The notes under the pieces are model-generated. The model ran no database searches, had not been told where the DNA came from, and saw only the letters and a list, made by a program, of their open reading frames with translations. Positions 5,987 through 8,596 of a stretch of 8,596 nt of DNA are shown here, piece after piece (the first letter of the stretch is position 1; each line of letters starts with the position of its first letter). Origin of the DNA: Oscillibacter sp. (GTDB taxonomy: Bacteria > Bacillota > Clostridia > Oscillospirales > Oscillospiraceae). The stretch is from positions 1 through 8,596 of the forward strand of contig JAHHSB010000053.1 in the NCBI GenBank assembly GCA_020025415.1. The letters are read 5' to 3'. A program made the position numbers and the translations under genes.

Positions 5987-7072
5987 ATGAAATACGGTCG
6001 TACCTACAATTTTTCCGCCGGCCCCGCCATGATGCCCGAGGAGGTGCTGGAAGAGATCGCGGCTGAGGTGCTCAACTATCGCGGCAGCGGCATGAGCGTC
6101 ATGGAAATGAGCCACCGCTCCCAGGTGTTTCAGCAGATCGCCGACGAGGCAGAGGCCGATCTGCGCACCCTGATGGGGGTCCCCGACAACTACAAGGTTT
6201 TGTTCATCCAGGGCGGCGGCACCGTCCAGTTCTCCATGGTGCCCCTGAACCTGATGAAAAACGGCGTAGCCTGCTACGTGGAGACCGGCGCCTGGTCCAA
6301 AAAGGCCATCAACGAGGCTAAGAAGATGGGCGAGGTGAAGATCGTTGCCTCCTCTGCGGACAAGAACTTTTCCTATGTGCCGGACTGCTCTGATCTGGAC
6401 ATTCCCGACAACGCCGACTATGTCTACATCTGCGAGAATGAAACCATCAACGGCACCACTTTCTTCAACCTGCCCAACACCAAGGGCAAGATCCTGGTGT
6501 CCGACCAGTCCTCCATGTTCCTGTCCCGTCCCTGCGACGTGAGCAAGTATGGCCTGATCTGGGCTGGTGTGCAGAAGAACGTGGGTCCCGCTGGCATGGC
6601 CGTGGTCATCATCCGGGATGATCTGATCCGGGACGATCTGGACAAGCTGCCCATCTATCTCAATTACAAGACCCACGCCGACAACGACTCCATGTACAAC
6701 ACCCCCAACTGCTGGGCCATCTACTGCTGCGGCAAGGTGTTCAAGTACCTGATCAAAAACGGCGGGCTGGAGGCCATGGCCAAGCGCAACGAGGAGAAGG
6801 CCGCCGTGCTCTATGACTTCCTGGATCAGAGCAAGTTCTTCACCGGCGCCGTACGCAAGGAGGACCGCTCCTTGATGAACGTGCCCTTCGTCTCCCCCTC
6901 CAAGGAGCAGGACGCCGACGTGGTGGCCGCCTCCAAGGCCGCGGGCTTCGACAACCTCAAGGGCCACAAGAGCGTGGGCGGCCTGCGGGCTTCCATCTAC
7001 AACGCCATGCCCAAAGAGGGCGTGGAGGCCCTGGTGGACTTCCTGAAGAAGTACGAGGCCGAGCACGCCTGA
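5987..7072 (+). CDS. serC: Phosphoserine aminotransferase
   Basis: The product has 361 residues, the usual SerC length. The enzyme is a cytoplasmic, PLP-dependent fold-type I aminotransferase that converts 3-phosphohydroxypyruvate and glutamate to phosphoserine and 2-oxoglutarate; it can also serve pyridoxine synthesis. Family marks are the N-F-S-A-G-P-A start (residues 8-14), G-S-G-M-S-V-M-E-M-S-H-R in the first quarter, F-I-Q-G-G-G-T-V-Q-F (phosphate/PLP contact region), and G-V-Q-K-N-V-G-P with the Schiff-base lysine K197. Near the C-terminus S-V-G-G-L-R-A-S-I-Y-N-A-M is the substrate-binding arginine segment. ATG at 5987 follows GGGAGGA at about 5972-5978; an earlier in-frame ATG at 5882 would place the promoter inside the gene. 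The codon choice is strongly biased (AAG, CTG, AAC), suggesting high expression. serA follows 70 bases later. Confidence 0.96.
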   Translation: MKYGRTYNFSAGPAMMPEEVLEEIAAEVLNYRGSGMSVMEMSHRSQVFQQIADEAEADLRTLMGVPDNYKVLFIQGGGTVQFSMVPLNLMKNGVACYVETGAWSKKAINEAKKMGEVKIVASSADKNFSYVPDCSDLDIPDNADYVYICENETINGTTFFNLPNTKGKILVSDQSSMFLSRPCDVSKYGLIWAGVQKNVGPAGMAVVIIRDDLIRDDLDKLPIYLNYKTHADNDSMYNTPNCWAIYCCGKVFKYLIKNGGLEAMAKRNEEKAAVLYDFLDQSKFFTGAVRKEDRSLMNVPFVSPSKEQDADVVAASKAAGFDNLKGHKSVGGLRASIYNAMPKEGVEALVDFLKKYEAEHA

Positions 7073-7093
7073 GTCCCGTACCCCCGTTTCCCT

Positions 7094-7110
7094 CCGCCCC
7101 GGCGGGGCGG
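7094..7110 (+). other. Intercistronic hairpin between serC and serA
   Basis: CCGCCCC (7094-7100) pairs with GGGGCGG (7104-7110) around a 3-base loop. No T-run follows, so it is unlikely to end transcription; it may protect the 3' end of the serC part of the message or lower read-through somewhat. The serA ribosome binding site AAAGGAG follows at 7126-7132. Confidence 0.5.
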
Positions 7111-7142
7111 GCCATCTTATGAGATAAAGGAGTTTACTTACC

Positions 7143-8060
7143 ATGTCTACGAGAGTTTTGGTTACTGACGGTATGGATGCCGGCGCCATGGCGCGCCTGC
7201 GCCAGGACGGTTACGAGGTTGTGGAGCAGTATTACGAGCCTGACGAGTTGGGTGCCGCCCTGCGGGATTTTGACGCCGTGATTATCCGCTCCGCCACCAA
7301 GATCAAGGCCCCCCAGGTGGATGCGGCCAAGGGCGGCCGGCTCAAGCTGATCATCCGCGCCGGCGTGGGTATGGACAACATTGATATCCCCTACGCCGAG
7401 GCGGCTGGCATTGCCTGCAAGAACACCCCCCGCGCCTCTTCCAACGCCGTGGCGGAGCTGTCTTTGGGCCTGATGTTCTCCTGCGCCCGGAACATCTCCA
7501 TCGCCGGCCAGACCATGCGCCAGCAGAAGTGGGAGAAGAAGGCCTATTCCAAGGGCTTTGAGCTCTCCGGAAAGACCCTGGGCATCATCGGCTTCGGCCG
7601 CATCGGCCAGTGCCTGGGCCGCCTGGCCAAGGCTTTCGGCATGAACGTCATCGCCCAGGACGTCTATCACGTCCCCGGCATTGAAGAGGAGATCGGCATG
7701 CGCTATGTGGAGCTGGATGAGCTCTTTGCCCAGGCGGACATCGTCTCCCTCCACACCCCCTCCCTCAACGGTGTGAAACTCATCTGCAAGGAGAACATCG
7801 ACAAGATGAAAGACGGCGTGGTGTTCATCAACACCAGCCGGGGCGACAACGTCAACGAGGCTGACCTGCTTGAGGCCCTGAACTCCGGCAAGGTCAAGGC
7901 CGCCGGCCTGGACGTATTTGCCGATGAGAAGAACCCCAACTGGGAGCTGATCTCCCATCCCCATGTCAGCGCCACCCCCCACATTGGCGCCGGCACCAAC
8001 GAGGCCCAGGCCCGCATCGGCGCGGAGCTGGTGGACATCGTGGAGAACTTCGCGTTCTGA
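7143..8060 (+). CDS. serA: D-3-phosphoglycerate dehydrogenase, short form without ACT domain
   Basis: The product has 305 residues. It belongs to the D-isomer-specific 2-hydroxyacid dehydrogenases and should oxidise 3-phosphoglycerate to 3-phosphohydroxypyruvate with NAD, supplying SerC. The nucleotide-binding motif G-x-G-x-x-G is at 150-155 (G-F-G-R-I-G). The catalytic triad is R233 (in N-T-S-R-G-D), E262 (in D-V-F-A-D-E) and H280 (in T-P-H-I-G-A-G). R72-A-G-V-G-M-D-N-I-D (72-81) is the substrate-side loop. The protein stops right after the catalytic core, so neither the ASB nor the ACT domain of serine-inhibited SerA is present and classic serine feedback should be absent. Co-transcription with serC supports the SerA call over another 2-hydroxyacid dehydrogenase. 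AAAGGAG lies 10 bases before the ATG. No serB is in the window. Confidence 0.93.
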   Translation: MSTRVLVTDGMDAGAMARLRQDGYEVVEQYYEPDELGAALRDFDAVIIRSATKIKAPQVDAAKGGRLKLIIRAGVGMDNIDIPYAEAAGIACKNTPRASSNAVAELSLGLMFSCARNISIAGQTMRQQKWEKKAYSKGFELSGKTLGIIGFGRIGQCLGRLAKAFGMNVIAQDVYHVPGIEEEIGMRYVELDELFAQADIVSLHTPSLNGVKLICKENIDKMKDGVVFINTSRGDNVNEADLLEALNSGKVKAAGLDVFADEKNPNWELISHPHVSATPHIGAGTNEAQARIGAELVDIVENFAF

Positions 8061-8082
8061 TTTTTCCCCCTGCATTTTCCTC

Positions 8083-8113
8083 GCCCCCGGCGCGCTGCGC
8101 CGGGGGCTTTTTT
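8083..8113 (+). terminator. Intrinsic terminator of serC-serA
   Basis: A 10- to 11-bp stem (GCCCCCGGCG at 8083-8092 with CGCCGGGGGC at 8098-8107) is followed by six T (8108-8113). It begins 22 bases after the serA stop. The same stem recurs at 8520-8544. Confidence 0.93.
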
Positions 8114-8374
8114 CCGCCCCAGCCGTTCCGGCGGGCGGCAATCTCCTCGGCACAGCCGGTCCCCTTGCTCCCTGCCGGGTGGTATCCCGCACTGCTGAAA
8201 GGACAGCCTGGCTCCGGCAAACAGCCAATGATTTTGCAGCGAACTTCCGGCTCAGGGGAACGGACTTTTAATGAAGCGGCCTTTCGGCCCAACTATTGTA
8301 TCACGGGCACCTCTAAGCCTGCTGATACCTGAATTTATTAACTTTGAAACTTCTTATACGAGAGGGTGCCTTTT
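8114..8374. other. Gene-free stretch between the serA terminator and the BlaI-like fragment
   Basis: No credible reading frame is seen on either strand. From 8121 to 8266 several complementary arms are nested: 8121-8129 with 8257-8266 (9 pairs, one bulge), 8154-8159 with 8247-8252, 8173-8178 with 8214-8219, and 8194-8197 with 8204-8207. TTTT follows the outermost arm (8266-8269). A small hairpin GGCC-TTTC-GGCC lies at 8278-8289. From about 8291 the sequence is more AT-rich, as expected of a promoter region for the next gene, but no good -35/-10 pair was found. A structured RNA is possible; no known RNA family was recognised. Confidence 0.35.
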
Positions 8375-8519
8375 GTGCGCAAAATGACCGCTCTCCTGCC
8401 CGGCAGCGAACTGGAGATGGTGCAGGTCCTCTGGCACGGCCGGCCGCCCCTGTCCCGATTGAAGGTGGAGCAGGCCCTGGCGGAGGCGGGGCGCCCCGGA
8501 ATAATTCTCCGTCTCCCCT
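8375..8519 (+). pseudogene. BlaI/MecI-like repressor, N-terminal remnant
   Basis: A GTG start (8375) with GAGAGGG 8 bases upstream opens a frame whose residues 8-40 read like the first helices of the BlaI/MecI winged-helix domain: L-P-G-S-E-L-E-M-V-Q-V-L-W (8-20), then a G-R-P-P-L-S turn and a V-E-Q-A-L-A-E helix. Full family members are about 120-130 residues and repress beta-lactamase or copper-type operons. Here similarity stops near residue 41 and the frame then runs through a perfect terminator (8520-8550) without a stop before the window ends at 8596. A one-base shift would meet TAA in GGAATAATTC (8508-8517). An internal deletion or a frameshift is inferred; a genuine gene reading through the hairpin is unlikely. 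The family call rests on about 33 residues. Confidence 0.5.
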
Positions 8520-8550
8520 GCCCCCGGCGTGCCGCGCCGGGGGCTTTTTT
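8520..8550 (+). terminator. Intrinsic terminator after the BlaI-like remnant
   Basis: A perfect 10-bp stem (8520-8529 with 8535-8544), a 5-base loop and six T (8545-8550) form a strong terminator. Its stem is identical in sequence to that of the serA terminator at 8083-8107; only the loop differs. The last 46 bases of the window show no feature. Confidence 0.88.
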
Positions 8551-8596
8551 GTTCTGCTCCGCCCCTTGGGCGCATTTTTCCAAGCCGTACATTTTC

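Noticed and set aside
5810..7189. A 459-codon open frame on the minus strand opposite serC
   Set aside because: The composition is the usual antisense shadow (Gly/His/Val-rich), there is no ribosome binding site of note, and SerC on the plus strand is certain.
8177..8190. GGGTGGTATCCCGC, which looks like a T-box antiterminator motif
   Set aside because: The match to the T-box core (GGGTGGNACC) breaks after GGGTGGTA, the terminator of serA lies only about 65 bases upstream so there is no room for stem I and a specifier loop, and no terminator follows closely.
8307..8314. AGAGGTGC on the minus strand, as at the start of lysine riboswitches
   Set aside because: The other conserved lysine riboswitch elements (GAGTA, the GCCGAAG segment) are missing downstream, and the strand leads back into the serA terminator rather than to a gene.
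8338..8592. An 84-codon minus-strand open frame at the right edge
   Set aside because: It runs through the terminator hairpin, has an Arg/Gly/Pro-rich shadow composition and no ribosome binding site can be judged.

Overview
This is a GC-rich window (clearly above 60% GC by eye) with strong GGAGG-type ribosome binding sites, sigma-A promoters and GC-stem/T-run terminators. Gene content and protein style (a DUF4330 protein, CsaB, a very small DUF6774-like protein, an E2-like acyltransferase relative, a SerC-SerA pair without an ACT domain) point to a gut clostridium of the Oscillospiraceae, of the Flavonifractor / Lawsonibacter / Pseudoflavonifractor kind. That placement is inference from style, not from a search.

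Layout. Positions 2-190 hold the C-terminal end of a dihydropyrimidinase/hydantoinase (+), closed by a terminator. A leftward DUF4330 membrane-anchored protein (782-294) follows, with its own terminator. From the same intergenic region a rightward gene (946-3177) encodes a 743-residue fusion of a GT4 glycosyltransferase and a CsaB-type polysaccharide pyruvyl transferase; this is cell-envelope polymer chemistry. The divergent region has a textbook promoter for the fusion gene, a 13-nt palindrome on its -35 box, and a GNRA-capped hairpin just before the ribosome binding site of each gene.

The next block is a leftward three-gene operon (5710 to 3272). It encodes an E2/chloramphenicol-acetyltransferase-fold protein whose HxxxDG catalytic motif is replaced, a CLC-family antiporter/channel with features of the fluoride-type (CLC-F/SycA-like) branch, and a 68-residue DUF6774-like protein. 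The first two genes overlap by ATGA. The third has its ribosome binding site inside a predicted hairpin just downstream of the CLC stop codon. A good promoter lies upstream of 5710.

Back-to-back with it, a second good promoter drives serC (5987-7072) and serA (7143-8060). These encode the first two steps of serine synthesis from 3-phosphoglycerate and end in a strong terminator. The last 0.5 kb holds no intact gene. It has a possible structured segment (8121-8266) and then the start of a BlaI/MecI-like repressor gene that loses family similarity after about 46 codons and runs into a second terminator with the same 10-bp stem as the one after serA.

Most genes here are ordinary housekeeping or envelope genes. 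The points worth a second look are the GT4-CsaB fusion, the operon pairing a motif-less acyltransferase fold with an unusual CLC protein, the leader hairpins, and the truncated BlaI-like gene. I did not find an obviously new defence, mobile or CRISPR-like system.
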